The notes: a model not told the origin generated them from the sequence alone. A DNA stretch of 64,000 bases from Arthrobacter sp. OY3WO11 (GCF_001641125.1 NZ_LWLP01000001.1:380156-444155); one strand, 5' to 3'; counted from the first letter of the stretch, positions 16,491 through 25,557 are shown. Made by a program: numbers and translations.

Positions 16491-17789
16491 TTAGGCAGCT
16501 TTCACCAGGGGAAGCTCGTCCCAGTGGGTGGTGTACCTGGGGGACCGCATGTTCCGTTTCATGGTCCAGTCCAGGCCCGATTTGATCCCGGCGTGCCCCA
16601 GGCCGATGGAGCCGCGTCCAAAACGGCTGCCCACGTCCTCCAGCAGGGTGCCGATGCGGTGTTCCTCATGCCGGTTCTCGAACAGCTCCAGCGGGGACTG
16701 GTTGCCGGTAGGCCGCAGGTCCGTGAGCATGAGGCCCACTTTGACGTACTTCAGGCCTTCGCGGATGTTGGGCAGCAGGGCGTGCGCCGCCCTGGTGAGC
16801 AGGAGCGGGTCGGCTGTTGGCATCGGCAACGGGACGCACACGGACGGATAGGCCTGCTCCTGCCCGCTGAAGGGCGAGGTGCCGGCAAATGCGGTGAGGA
16901 CTTTTGCCTGCAGCCCGTGTTTGGCCAACCGCGCGCTCGCATTCTGGCCGTAGACGCTGAGCACCTGCCGCAGCCCCGCCACGGTGGTGACCGGCGTGGA
17001 GAAGGAACGCGAGAAGATCAGCTGGTCCCGGCCCAGGCGTTCCTCCTCCATGGGGATGCAGGGCGTGCCGTTGAGTTCAAGGACGGTGCGCATCATGACT
17101 ACGGAGAACTTGTCCCGGATGGCCACAGGATCGGTGCGGGTGAGGTCCAGGATGGTGTGGATGCCGATTGCGTTCAGGCGTTTGGTCAGGCGGCCGGCGA
17201 TGCCCCAGATTTCCTCCACGGACAGGCGCCCCAGCAGTTGCTCCCGCACGGCGCCGGGCACACTGTCCCAGTGGCATACCCCGCCGAAAGCTGGGTTGTT
17301 CTTGGCCCACTTGTTGCATAGCTTGGCCAGCGTCTTGGTGGGTGCTATCCCGACACATACCGGCACGCCGACGTTGCGGCGGACGGCGTTTTTCATGGTC
17401 CGGCCCAGCGCCAGCAGCTGCTCCGGCTCGCCCTTCACCCCCAGGAAAGCCTCGTCAATGCTGTACACCTCCAGCCAAGCGGAGTACCTGCCGAGCAACT
17501 CCATGACCCGGGCGCTGATGTCCCCATAGAGCTCGTAGTTGCTGGACTTGGCCACCAGTCCCCATTCCTTCGCGCGGGGTGCGAGTTTGAACCACGGCTC
17601 GCCGGTGGCAATGCCCAGGGCTTTCGCTTCGGGGGAGCGGGTCACAGCGCAGCCGTCGTTGTTCGAGAGCACCACCAGCGGCCTGCCCTCCAGCGAAGGA
17701 TCGAAGGCACGTTCTGCCGAGGCGTAGAAGCAGTTCACGTCCACGTGGGCGATCTGCGGCATCTGCCGCATCAAGGCGGGTTTGCTCAT
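16491..17789 (-). CDS. umuC: DNA polymerase V catalytic subunit UmuC (Y family)
   Basis: 432 residues. Translesion polymerase with the two metal-binding motifs of the Y family: HVDVNCFYASAE near residue 16 and YSIDEAFLGV near residue 108. The SNNDGCAVTRSPEAKALGI and SSNYELYGD segments are typical of UmuC rather than DinB, as is the C-terminal UmuC-specific region. It lies 24 bp downstream of umuD and is co-transcribed from the LexA-boxed promoter, so it should be induced by DNA damage. Confidence 0.95.
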   Translation of the reverse strand: MSKPALMRQMPQIAHVDVNCFYASAERAFDPSLEGRPLVVLSNNDGCAVTRSPEAKALGIATGEPWFKLAPRAKEWGLVAKSSNYELYGDISARVMELLGRYSAWLEVYSIDEAFLGVKGEPEQLLALGRTMKNAVRRNVGVPVCVGIAPTKTLAKLCNKWAKNNPAFGGVCHWDSVPGAVREQLLGRLSVEEIWGIAGRLTKRLNAIGIHTILDLTRTDPVAIRDKFSVVMMRTVLELNGTPCIPMEEERLGRDQLIFSRSFSTPVTTVAGLRQVLSVYGQNASARLAKHGLQAKVLTAFAGTSPFSGQEQAYPSVCVPLPMPTADPLLLTRAAHALLPNIREGLKYVKVGLMLTDLRPTGNQSPLELFENRHEEHRIGTLLEDVGSRFGRGSIGLGHAGIKSGLDWTMKRNMRSPRYTTHWDELPLVKAA

Positions 17790-17813
17790 GGCCGTGCCCG
17801 CGGACGGTGCCGG

Positions 17814-18245
17814 TTAGACATGGTGCAGGCACCTGGTGGCCACGCCCCAGATGGTCAGTTCCGAGAGGGCAGGCACCTTGATGTCCGGGTACTTGGGATT
17901 CTCCGCCTGCAGCACCACGCCTGTAGGGGTAAGGCGCAGGCGTTTGACGGTCAGTTCCCCATCCAGCACGGCAATAACCACCGAGCCGTCCCTGGGCTCC
18001 AGCGCCCTGTTGACGATCAGCTCATCCCCGTCGCTGATGCCGGCGCGTTCCATGGAGTCTCCGGTCACCCGTACCACGAACGTGCTGGTGATGTCCTTGA
18101 TCAGGTGGGCGTTCAGGTCGATCCGCCCGTCGAAATAGTCCTGCGCTGGTGAAGGGAACCCCGCGGCGACAGGCACCGGCGAGATCAGAACCGAGAATAA
18201 CGAGGCGCCCGCGTCTATCACGCGGGGACCGACAATAACGCCCAC
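17814..18245 (-). CDS. umuD: UmuD, LexA-like self-cleaving subunit of polymerase V
   Basis: 143 residues of the S24 peptidase family. The cleavage bond Ala28-Gly29 lies in VAAGFPSPAQDYFD, the catalytic Ser64 in VTGDSMERAG and the catalytic Lys101 in LTVKRLRL. There is no DNA-binding domain, which separates it from LexA. GTG 18245 is the start, with AAGGG six bases upstream. RecA-stimulated cleavage would convert it to the active form that pairs with UmuC. A LexA box lies 14 bp before the start. Confidence 0.94.
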   Translation of the reverse strand: MGVIVGPRVIDAGASLFSVLISPVPVAAGFPSPAQDYFDGRIDLNAHLIKDITSTFVVRVTGDSMERAGISDGDELIVNRALEPRDGSVVIAVLDGELTVKRLRLTPTGVVLQAENPKYPDIKVPALSELTIWGVATRCLHHV

Positions 18246-18258
18246 AACACACCCTTAT

Positions 18259-18274
18259 TCGAATATATGTTCGA
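18259..18274 (-). promoter_or_regulatory. LexA (SOS) box
   Basis: On the coding strand the site reads TCGAACATATATTCGA, one base from the perfect actinobacterial SOS palindrome TCGAACATATGTTCGA. It ends 14 bp before the umuD start, where LexA would cover the promoter. Confidence 0.85.
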
Positions 18275-18392
18275 TTAGTTCAGTGTAGTCCTTGGCCCTG
18301 ACAAAGCGTATTGTCCACCAAAGTGCATGCCATGCCGGGCTGGGAGCGCTAAGCTGCCGAACAAGCAGTCCGATGGGGGAGGGGGCGGTGAA

Positions 18393-18785
18393 GTGCGCTT
18401 CGTTCGTAGAGCACTGCTCGAACACCGGAAGCTTCCTCGGCTTGTGCGCATCTTCCGCACCTGCCAAGCCGTGTGCATCGCCGTCCTGATCTCTTCCATG
18501 TTTGCGGTGTCGATATTCCGGCCAGCCATGGTGGTCATGAGTGTCTGGCTGGTTGTAGTAACCATCCCACTCCTTGTTTTCGTTTTTGGCGTGGGCTTGC
18601 TGACTTGGAGGAACTACGAACACACGGCGGAGATTTGGGCCGAGAACGTTAGGGGCCGGGGCTTAGACGATGCAGGCTTGGGTTGGCTCATGGATACAGG
18701 GTCTGTACGCGCAATCGGAGCAGGGAAAGCTCTGCTCACTGCCGCGATGGTGGTAGCCGTAATCATCCAAACAATCTGGTCCTGA
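18393..18785 (+). CDS. Small membrane protein, unknown function
   Basis: 130 residues from GTG 18393, chosen because a GGGAGGGGG stretch precedes it at a usable distance; an in-frame ATG at 18327 would add a Gly-rich low-quality extension. Two strongly hydrophobic segments (AVCIAVLISSMFAVSIF and MSVWLVVVTIPLLVFVFGVG) and a third near the C-terminus (LLTAAMVVAVIIQTIW) predict three membrane spans. Base composition is less GC-rich than the neighbours. No family recognised. Confidence 0.55.
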   Translation: MRFVRRALLEHRKLPRLVRIFRTCQAVCIAVLISSMFAVSIFRPAMVVMSVWLVVVTIPLLVFVFGVGLLTWRNYEHTAEIWAENVRGRGLDDAGLGWLMDTGSVRAIGAGKALLTAAMVVAVIIQTIWS

Positions 18786-18857
18786 GTCATTGATCCTGCT
18801 TGGCCGGGTCCGAACTCAGTGGGAATCCTACGTGGAGGTCCACCAATAGACGCGTGG

Positions 18858-19994
18858 TCAGGGCAGGTCATGGTTGTGGGACTGCGGCATGTTGTGACCA
18901 AGGATGTCGACGACGTCATTGAAGAAGCTATCGAACGGCCAACGGCTGGTGGCGTTGGTCATTCCGACGGCAGCGATGCCGAGGTCGGGGTAGATCCGCA
19001 GAGCGTTCCAGAAGCCTCCGCCGGTGCCGTAGTGCTCAACGAACGCGGGGGACCGGTTGCCATCCGCCGGCTTGCGGAACCATCCGATGCCGTGATCAAA
19101 CCGGGGGCCTTTGTGGTGGATCATGCGCATCTGGCCCAAGTCACCCAGCTGCCCGGTTCCACCGGCAGGACCGGGATTTGGGAGGTGGGCTGCGGCGAGC
19201 TTCACGGCGTCTGATGCGGGCCCGATGAGTCCCCCGTAAGCGGGGCCTTCGACGAGGAACGGGCGCAGGCTGAGGGCACGTCCGGCGCTGGCTCCAGCGA
19301 TGCCCGCGGGGAGCAGGGCCGCAACCATGGGGTGCGTCATCCGCGGGGAAAGGATATAGCCGGTGGCCCTGGGTCCTTCGGTGTTGAAAGTGAACCCGGT
19401 GTGGTCCATGCCCAGTGGCTGAAGGACCAGGTCGGTAATGACTTGTTCGACCGACTGGCCGGTGGCTGCTTCGATTACCAGGCCAGCGATCAGGTATCCG
19501 ATGTTGGAGTACGATGCTCGACCGCCCGGAGTTCGGCGGGGCTTGCCGTGTTTGCGCACGATGCCCTCCAGCAGGCCCGGCGTTGGCGCCTGTTTTTCGG
19601 GGCGGATCCAGCGGAGGGGAAGAGGGTTTGGCAGGCCGGCCGTGTGCGTGAGTAGCTGGCGTACTGTGGGTTGTCCATGCTGGCCCGGATCGTAGCTGGG
19701 CAGATATTCACCGACCAAGGCGTCCACGTCGAGCTGGTCGGCAGCGTGCAGGCGCATGATGGCAGTGGCTGTGGCTATTTTGGTCATGGAGAACCATGGG
19801 TACTGGTCTTCGGCGCCCGCTGCCCGGCCGTCGGAGAGCCGGGCAATGCCGACGGCGCCGGACCCAATGATGCCGTCCGCCGTAGCGACCGCATAGGACA
19901 ACGCCGGTGCCTTGAAACCTTGGATGCTGGAAGCGGCTGCCCGGAGTCGGTCCTCGGTGGAAGGCTGCATGGGGTCCGGGTTGCGGTTGTTCAC
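18858..19994 (-). CDS. Serine hydrolase, class C beta-lactamase/esterase fold
   Basis: 378 residues from GTG 19994 (AGAGG four bases upstream). The SxxK pair is Ser69-Lys72 in WFSMTKIATAT, the Tyr-x-Asn motif is in ASYSNIGYL, and the third motif appears as HYGTGGGF. TVRQLLTHTAGLPNP is typical of beta-lactamase-related esterases and D-aminopeptidases rather than true AmpC enzymes. No signal peptide is seen, so a cytoplasmic esterase or peptidase activity is more likely than drug resistance. Confidence 0.87.
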   Translation of the reverse strand: MNNRNPDPMQPSTEDRLRAAASSIQGFKAPALSYAVATADGIIGSGAVGIARLSDGRAAGAEDQYPWFSMTKIATATAIMRLHAADQLDVDALVGEYLPSYDPGQHGQPTVRQLLTHTAGLPNPLPLRWIRPEKQAPTPGLLEGIVRKHGKPRRTPGGRASYSNIGYLIAGLVIEAATGQSVEQVITDLVLQPLGMDHTGFTFNTEGPRATGYILSPRMTHPMVAALLPAGIAGASAGRALSLRPFLVEGPAYGGLIGPASDAVKLAAAHLPNPGPAGGTGQLGDLGQMRMIHHKGPRFDHGIGWFRKPADGNRSPAFVEHYGTGGGFWNALRIYPDLGIAAVGMTNATSRWPFDSFFNDVVDILGHNMPQSHNHDLP

Positions 19995-20091
19995 GATGCC
20001 TCTTCTCGCCCGTGATTGGTGCTGCTGAAGTGGTGCTGCCCTCCCGGGACAGCACCACTCCAGCGGCTGGCTGGAAATACGAGTCGGCTGC

Positions 20092-21048
20092 TTAGCCGGC
20101 GACGGCGGGCCGCAACTCCCGCACCACCGACGGCGTGAACATCGCCCCGGTATCCGGGAAGGAAGGCACCTGGATGCGGGCGTGGGTGTGGACTTCATGC
20201 ACCGTCCGCCGGGTGTGCTCCGCGATCTCTTCCATGGTGGCCACCCAGATGCCGTCCATCCCCTTGACCCGCTCAATCAGCCGCTCCAGCGCCACGGCCT
20301 TGGAGGGCCGGCCGGAGATGAACGGGTGGTTGGTGAGGACGAAGCAGCTGCCCTGCGCATGGTGCGCCTCCGCCTCAAGCGTCCACATCTCCAGCACCTT
20401 CGCCGGGCTTTCGATGACGCCGCTGCCGGTGACGCCGGGGTAGAACGCGTACTGCTCCCAGTCGTCCAGCGCCCAGTCCACCGGAATCTCCACAATGTCC
20501 CGGGAGTCGTCCGGGGCGACGCTGAAGCGGTAGGGGGCATCGCCGTCGAGCAGGCTTGAATCGTAGAGGAAGCCGCGGTCCGCCAGAAGGGCGGGGGAGT
20601 GCCAGTTCAGTTCCCACCACGGCGCCCGGTAGCCAACAGGCTTAACCCCAGCCACCTTGGCCAGCGCCTCCAGGCCGCGGTCGATGTAGCGTGCCTCCGT
20701 CTCGGCGTCGATGCCCTGCATGGGCTCGTGCAGGTAGCCGTGGTGGGCCACCTCGTGCCCCGCGTCCACGATGCAACGGACGGTGTCCGGGTAGCACTCG
20801 GCCGTGAAGCCGGGGACGAAGAACGTGGCGCGGATGTCCTGCCGCTGGAGGATCTGCAGCAGCCGGGGGACTGCCACCTTGGGCCCGTAGGACTGGTGGG
20901 TCATCAGGGACATCCGGCTGGTGCTCTTGGGATCGTGCGCGATAGTGCATGATTCAGCGTCGACGTCGAAGGTGAACGAGGCTGCCGCCTGCTTGCCCTC
21001 GGGCCAGGTGATCGGGTGGGCGGAGTCCGGGAATGCTTCAAAGGTCAT
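20092..21048 (-). CDS. Polysaccharide-deacetylase-fold protein (HpPgdA-like)
   Basis: 318 residues of the NodB/CE4 superfamily. The metal-binding Asp is in FTFDVDAES and the metal His pair in AGHEVAHHGYLHE. KPVGYRAPWWE and VEIPVDWALDD match the cytoplasmic PgdA-like subgroup, which is related to allantoinase PuuE. No signal peptide. It is 16 bp downstream of an NCS1 permease gene, in an operon divergent from a PucR regulator, so a nitrogen-heterocycle or amide substrate fits better than cell-wall glycan. That is inference. Confidence 0.85.
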   Translation of the reverse strand: MTFEAFPDSAHPITWPEGKQAAASFTFDVDAESCTIAHDPKSTSRMSLMTHQSYGPKVAVPRLLQILQRQDIRATFFVPGFTAECYPDTVRCIVDAGHEVAHHGYLHEPMQGIDAETEARYIDRGLEALAKVAGVKPVGYRAPWWELNWHSPALLADRGFLYDSSLLDGDAPYRFSVAPDDSRDIVEIPVDWALDDWEQYAFYPGVTGSGVIESPAKVLEMWTLEAEAHHAQGSCFVLTNHPFISGRPSKAVALERLIERVKGMDGIWVATMEEIAEHTRRTVHEVHTHARIQVPSFPDTGAMFTPSVVRELRPAVAG

Positions 21049-21064
21049 GTCAGGTGCTCCTAGG

Positions 21065-22597
21065 TTAGAGGCCGGCCGGGGCGCTGGGCCGGGCAGGGAT
21101 TCCGGCCAGGGCCGGGGAAGGCTGGGCGTCGGCGCTGGCTGCCGGAGCGGATTCGAGGAACTTGCGGTGAACCCTCGGGCCCAGGATGGCGTAGCTTGTG
21201 GCGCTCGCCAGCCCGCCGGCCAGCCAGGACAGGTCCCAGCCGCCCAGGGCCACGGCGATGGGGCCCTGCATGGCGGGAACGAGGCCGTACATAAACAGCC
21301 AGGTGGCGAAGATGCCCACCAGGAGGGAGGTGACTCCCGCCCAGTTGACGCCGGGCAGCCGCTTGGTGCCGACGCCGTCGAACAGCCGTGCGGGGTTGCC
21401 GGGCCAGCGCTTCTCGATCCAGAAGTAGTGCACCAGCATGACGCCGCCCCAGGCGGCCACCCAGGCCACCAGCCCGATGAGCCAGGCGTCCAGGACCGCT
21501 GCGAAGTCCTCCTGGAAGATGAAGAAGACGACGGCGATGAGCGAGAAGATGCCGACGAACAGGTTCAGCTTGCGGCGGCTGATGGTGATGTCCAGGGACT
21601 GGGTGGCCACCGAGAAGGTGTAGATGTTCAGGATGTTGGTGGCGATGGGGCCGTGCAGCACCATCAGCAGGACGGGCAGCGCGAGGACGCCGAAGTTCTG
21701 CACGATGAGCTTTCCGGGGTCGATTTCACCGCTGTTGGTGGCCAGGCTGGCACCCAGGACGCCAAGCCAAACGACAGGGATGAACTGGCCCAGGACGGAG
21801 GCCAGGTAGACCTTCTTCTTGGGGACTTCGGTGCTGACGAAGCGGGAGTAGTCGGCGGCGTACGTGAACCAGGTGATACCCCAGCCGATGCCGATGGCCG
21901 TCATCACGGCGCTCATGGCAGCGATCCGCTCGGAGCCTTCCAGGATGTTGCCCGCGGGGCCGGCGTAGGCCCAGTCGATCTTCATGCCGAACCAGGCGAC
22001 AGCGGACATGACGGCCAGGATGATGATGGTGGGCGGGACGGTCCACTTTTCAAAGGCGGCGATTGCCTTGTAGCCAAACCATGCGATGGCCACCTGGGTG
22101 GCCATGATGGCCGTTGCGACGCCGATTTTCCAGGCGTAGTTCTGTGCCGTGGGATCCACCCAGCCGAGCGTTCCGAACAGTGCCATCACCAGGTCCAGGA
22201 TGATCCAGGTGTTGACGGCACACCAGCCGATCACCAGGAGGGCCTGGATGCTTGCGGGGAGGTAGTTTCCGCGCCGGCCGAAGGCTGCCCGGGCCAGGAC
22301 CATGCCGGTGGCGCCGGTCTTCTGGCCCAGCAGGACGAAGCAGCCAAAGAGCAGCATGCCGATCAGGTTGCCGAGGACCAGGACGATGACGGTGTCCGCG
22401 AAACCCAACCCCAGGTGGATTCCGAGGGCGCCCAGTACCCAGTTGATGGGGGCGAGGTTGGCGCCGGCCCAGATCCAGAACTGGCCTGAAACCTTGTGCG
22501 TGCGCTGGGATTCGGGAATGGGCTGGAGCCAGGCTTCGCAGTCTTCGGCCGGCGCCATTGCCGGCCCAGACTGCTTCGTGGAGAGGTTGTCTTGCAT
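21065..22597 (-). CDS. NCS1 family purine/cytosine/allantoin-type permease
   Basis: 510 residues from ATG 22597, with GGAGG eight bases upstream. About 12 membrane segments with NCS1 features: SGQFWIWAGANLAPINWVLG at the first helix, WCAVNTWIILDL, and GITWFTYAADYSRF in the middle helices. NCS1 proteins import nucleobases, hydantoins or allantoin with Na+ or H+. The neighbours, a PuuE-related deacetylase and a PucR-type regulator, support a purine-breakdown or related amide compound. Confidence 0.9.
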   Translation of the reverse strand: MQDNLSTKQSGPAMAPAEDCEAWLQPIPESQRTHKVSGQFWIWAGANLAPINWVLGALGIHLGLGFADTVIVLVLGNLIGMLLFGCFVLLGQKTGATGMVLARAAFGRRGNYLPASIQALLVIGWCAVNTWIILDLVMALFGTLGWVDPTAQNYAWKIGVATAIMATQVAIAWFGYKAIAAFEKWTVPPTIIILAVMSAVAWFGMKIDWAYAGPAGNILEGSERIAAMSAVMTAIGIGWGITWFTYAADYSRFVSTEVPKKKVYLASVLGQFIPVVWLGVLGASLATNSGEIDPGKLIVQNFGVLALPVLLMVLHGPIATNILNIYTFSVATQSLDITISRRKLNLFVGIFSLIAVVFFIFQEDFAAVLDAWLIGLVAWVAAWGGVMLVHYFWIEKRWPGNPARLFDGVGTKRLPGVNWAGVTSLLVGIFATWLFMYGLVPAMQGPIAVALGGWDLSWLAGGLASATSYAILGPRVHRKFLESAPAASADAQPSPALAGIPARPSAPAGL

Positions 22598-22637
22598 GGG
22601 GAAAGCCTCCATAAGTGAAAGGGATAGATCCAGATTA

Positions 22638-22653
22638 TGTGGCTCATGCCACA
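22638..22653. promoter_or_regulatory. Inverted repeat TGTGGC-N4-GCCACA, candidate PucR operator
   Basis: Perfect 6-bp arms in the 108-bp divergent region between the NCS1 permease and the PucR gene. A closely similar repeat (TGTGGC-N4-GCCACG) occurs at 51932-51947 upstream of the BCCT transporter. Confidence 0.55.
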
Positions 22654-22705
22654 ACCACCACATACAATGTGTCGTGAAGATTTGCCTTCTATGCGACGGA
22701 GTGTC

Positions 22706-24256
22706 ATGCCGATACGGCTGCAGGATGTTTTGAAACATTCCACCTTCACCCCCGCGGATCCAGTAATCCGCGCGGCTGCTGCCATTGCGGCGCAGACGCA
22801 GCTGCGCTGGATCCACTCCAGTGAGGTTTTGGACATCGCACCGTTACTTGGCGGCGGAGAACTGCTGCTCACCGGTGGCCAGGCCCTGGCCGCGGCAACG
22901 GACAAGCGGCGCACCGGCTACATCTGGGAGTTGGCGGAACGGGGAGTGGCCGCACTGGCCATCGAGACGGGCGCGGCCCTGCCGTCCATTCCGTCCTCCA
23001 TGGTGGGAGCAGCCGAGGCCGCAGGGCTTCCCCTGATAGAGCTGCGCAAAAGAGTGCCCTTCGTGGGCGTCATGGAAGCCATCAATTCGTTGCTGGTGAG
23101 CGAGTCTGCTGCGCACCTGCAACAGGCTGACCGGGCAAGCCATGCCATGGCGGTGGAGCTGGCCCACGGTGGAAGCCTCGACCGGATCCTGGCCGTCCTC
23201 GCCGACGCCACCGGTGCGGAAGTTGTCCTGACGTCCAACGCGGGGGCTCCGCTGGCAAGCGCACAGCCTGCCGGCCATACCGCTGACGCCGAACCGGCGC
23301 CCGCGGGGGCCGCCGACCAGGACCGGGCACCCACCACGCATATTGATGTGTCCGTGCGGGGCATACCGTCAGCGCGTCTGAGCCTCCACACGTTGGAGGG
23401 AGGAGACGTGAACCTGGCAAGGATTGCCGGGAACCGCTCGGTGGACATTCTGGCACTGGCCCTGCTGCAGCGCGTGCCGCCCGGCCTGAAGGAGATGGCG
23501 GGTGCCGCACTGATCCGCGCCGTTGATTCCGGTACGCAAAACTGGCGGCTCCAGCAGCTCGCCCCGGCTGCGGGCATTCCCCCGGCCGCGCAGCTGGTGG
23601 CGGTTGTGATCCGTTCCCCTGGCTCCCGGCAGCTCCGAACCACAGTGGAGCAGCTGCTGGACCGGGTGGGCCGGCACAGTGCCAGCTACGCGGATAACGA
23701 GGAGCTGCTGGCGCTCGCGGCGTTGCGGACCGGTAAAGCGCAGGAGGACCGGAGCGAGATCCTGGCCGGGCTCCGGACACTCGAGTTGCCTGAAGGCAGC
23801 ATCAGTGCGGTAGGCCCGGTGGCCTCCGGGATTTCGTCGGCACCCTGGTCGCTGGCAGAGGCACGGCTGACCCTGGATATTGGAGCCCGTGATGAACTGC
23901 GCCCGTCCGGGGCACGGTTGGCCAGTGCGGCCCTCGACGCAGAGGCGTTTGCGGTGGAACGGATGGCCTTCCATTCCCTTGATGCGGCCAGGCGTGAGGA
24001 CTTTGTGCGCCAACAGTTGGGGGCCGTCCTTGACTACGATGCGCAGCGCCGCTCGCAGCTGGCCGAAACCCTGCGGGTATGGCTGGACTCCGGCTGCAAC
24101 ACCGCCCAGGCTGCGCGGGAGCTGCACCTGGAGCGGCAGTCCATGCACCAGCGGCTGCAACGGATCTTCTCCCTCTGCGGCGGCGACCCCCGCAGCACCG
24201 GCCGCCTCGCCGCCCTGCACCTGGCCACCCGCCTCGCCGCCATGCACTCCGACTAG
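22706..24256 (+). CDS. PucR family transcriptional regulator
   Basis: 516 residues from ATG 22706, with GGAG just upstream. The N-terminal purine-catabolism regulator domain spans about residues 5-125 (RLQDVLKHSTF; GELLLTGGQALA; GLPLIELRKRVPF). The C-terminal HTH_30 domain holds WLDSGCNTAQAARELHLERQ. The middle part is a GGDEF-like CdaR region. The family usually activates genes for purine or amino-acid nitrogen use. It is divergent from the NCS1 permease and deacetylase operon, which it should control. Confidence 0.9.
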   Translation: MPIRLQDVLKHSTFTPADPVIRAAAAIAAQTQLRWIHSSEVLDIAPLLGGGELLLTGGQALAAATDKRRTGYIWELAERGVAALAIETGAALPSIPSSMVGAAEAAGLPLIELRKRVPFVGVMEAINSLLVSESAAHLQQADRASHAMAVELAHGGSLDRILAVLADATGAEVVLTSNAGAPLASAQPAGHTADAEPAPAGAADQDRAPTTHIDVSVRGIPSARLSLHTLEGGDVNLARIAGNRSVDILALALLQRVPPGLKEMAGAALIRAVDSGTQNWRLQQLAPAAGIPPAAQLVAVVIRSPGSRQLRTTVEQLLDRVGRHSASYADNEELLALAALRTGKAQEDRSEILAGLRTLELPEGSISAVGPVASGISSAPWSLAEARLTLDIGARDELRPSGARLASAALDAEAFAVERMAFHSLDAARREDFVRQQLGAVLDYDAQRRSQLAETLRVWLDSGCNTAQAARELHLERQSMHQRLQRIFSLCGGDPRSTGRLAALHLATRLAAMHSD

Positions 24257-24262
24257 GCCCCA

Positions 24263-24410
24263 ACGCTCTCTCCCTTAATGCCCCTCTTTTGGCGATCCTC
24301 TCTCACTTAACGTCGGGTTCCGCGCGATCCTCTCTCACTTAACGTCGGGTTCCGCGCGATCCTCTCTCACCTAACGCACGTTTTGGGCGGACGCTCTCTC
24401 ACCCTGGCAG
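24263..24410 (+). repeat. 32-bp-period tandem array A (core CTCTCTCACTTAACG)
   Basis: Four full 32-bp units start at 24263, 24295, 24327 and 24359; the second and third are identical. A variant terminal unit follows at 24391 (CTCTCTCACCCTGG). The array begins 6 bp after the PucR stop and runs in the PucR sense direction. The remaining 24411-24473 shows no gene. Confidence 0.9.
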
Positions 24411-24473
24411 GTCCAACCGCATTCCTGTGGATAACTTCTGCAGCCGGACGCCGTCTCGGGTCACAATGCCAGC

Positions 24474-25433
24474 ATGCGAAAGCACGATTCCCTGCCCCTG
24501 CCGTTGGCAGCGGCTCCCTTCACCTTCGGCTCAGCCCTGGCTGCCGGCGTCCCGTTAAGCAGGCTTCGCCGCAAGGATGTGATCAATGTGGGCCGCGGAC
24601 TCTACCGTCCGGCGGGCTGGGATTTTGACCTGGAAGGCGCGGCCAGGGCGTTATCCGCGGCGTCGCCGGGAGCCTGGATCTCACATGTCACCGCGGCCCG
24701 GCTTCGATGCCAAGTACTGCCACCGTGGCTGGCGGACTCTTCGGAACTGCATCTGAGCAAGCCGCGATCGCTGCCATCGGTCCGCCGGAAGGGCATCTTC
24801 GGGCATACCGTACTGGCCCTTGAAGATGAAATTGAACTGGTCGATGGCATCCGCCTGAGCACCCGGTCTCGCACCTGGCTTGATGTGGCACGGATCCTGC
24901 CGCTCCAGGACCTGGTGAGCATGGGGGATCAACTCATCCGCATTCCACGGATGGATTTCGAGGGAAGGGCGCAGCCTTACAACACCCTGGCAGGCCTTCG
25001 CGCACTTGTAGACCGGCACCCGAATCTCCAAGGCATCGTCAGGGCCCGTGAAGCGTTGGAACTGATGCGTGTGGGCGCCGACTCCGCGCCGGAAACGCTG
25101 CTTCGGCTGGCTATTGCCAGCGTCGGCTTACCCGAGCCCGAACTCCAGGTGCCGTTGCGCGCCGGAGACGCGCGGTCGCCGTCGGCCGATCTCGGCTATC
25201 GCCATCGCCGCCTTGCGATCCAGTACGACGGCGGACATCACCTCGGGGAGGCCCAGATCTTCAGCGACAGGAGACGGGACAAGGCCTTCGAATCAGCCGG
25301 CTGGACGGTTCTCGTCTTCGACAAGGACGATCTTGCTGACGAATTTCGCCGCGCAGTGCAAGGGATCAAACGGGCACTCCGGAACGGTTCGCTTGACCAC
25401 CCCCAGGCGTCGGGGTTCGCCAGCGGGGCCTGA
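24474..25433 (+). CDS. AbiEi/DUF559-type protein, predicted Vsr-like nuclease
   Basis: 319 residues. The first 100 resemble the winged-helix of AbiEi-type proteins common in actinobacteria (LAAGVPLSRLRRKDVINVGR, GLYRP, WISHVTAARL). The C-terminal 110 carry a DUF559/Vsr-like nuclease core: SADLGYRHRRLAIQYDGGHH, then FSDRRRDKAFESAGWTVL, consistent with a PD-(D/E)xK fold. No cognate AbiEii-type nucleotidyltransferase toxin gene is adjacent. The gene is bracketed by two oppositely oriented 32-bp repeat arrays. Role unknown; defence, repair or repeat-related functions are all possible. Confidence 0.75.
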   Translation: MRKHDSLPLPLAAAPFTFGSALAAGVPLSRLRRKDVINVGRGLYRPAGWDFDLEGAARALSAASPGAWISHVTAARLRCQVLPPWLADSSELHLSKPRSLPSVRRKGIFGHTVLALEDEIELVDGIRLSTRSRTWLDVARILPLQDLVSMGDQLIRIPRMDFEGRAQPYNTLAGLRALVDRHPNLQGIVRAREALELMRVGADSAPETLLRLAIASVGLPEPELQVPLRAGDARSPSADLGYRHRRLAIQYDGGHHLGEAQIFSDRRRDKAFESAGWTVLVFDKDDLADEFRRAVQGIKRALRNGSLDHPQASGFASGA

Positions 25434-25490
25434 GCGTCAAAGGACTCTTGTGCAATGACGACGGCGGCGCTTAAGGCCGTGGCGCTCCCT

Positions 25491-25542
25491 CACCAGGGGT
25501 GAGAGAGCGTCCCGGGAAAGCCTGCGTTAAGTGAGAGAGCGT
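25491..25542 (-). repeat. 32-bp-period tandem array B (same core, opposite strand)
   Basis: Read on the minus strand, one full unit runs from 25542 to 25511 (ACGCTCTCTCACTTAACG plus 14 bases). A terminal unit starts at 25510 (CTCTCTCACCCCTGG) and can form a CTCACC/GGTGAG hairpin (25489-25503). The array starts about 16 bp after the purU stop, in the purU sense direction. Confidence 0.85.
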
Positions 25543-25557
25543 CGGGTGGGGGCGGGG

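Noticed and set aside
20921..22489. 522-codon rightward open frame opposite the NCS1 permease
   Set aside because: No domain and a composition typical of the complement of membrane-protein codons.
24263..24410. CRISPR array
   Set aside because: Units are contiguous 32-mers with no unique spacers, the second half is repeated too, and no cas genes are present.
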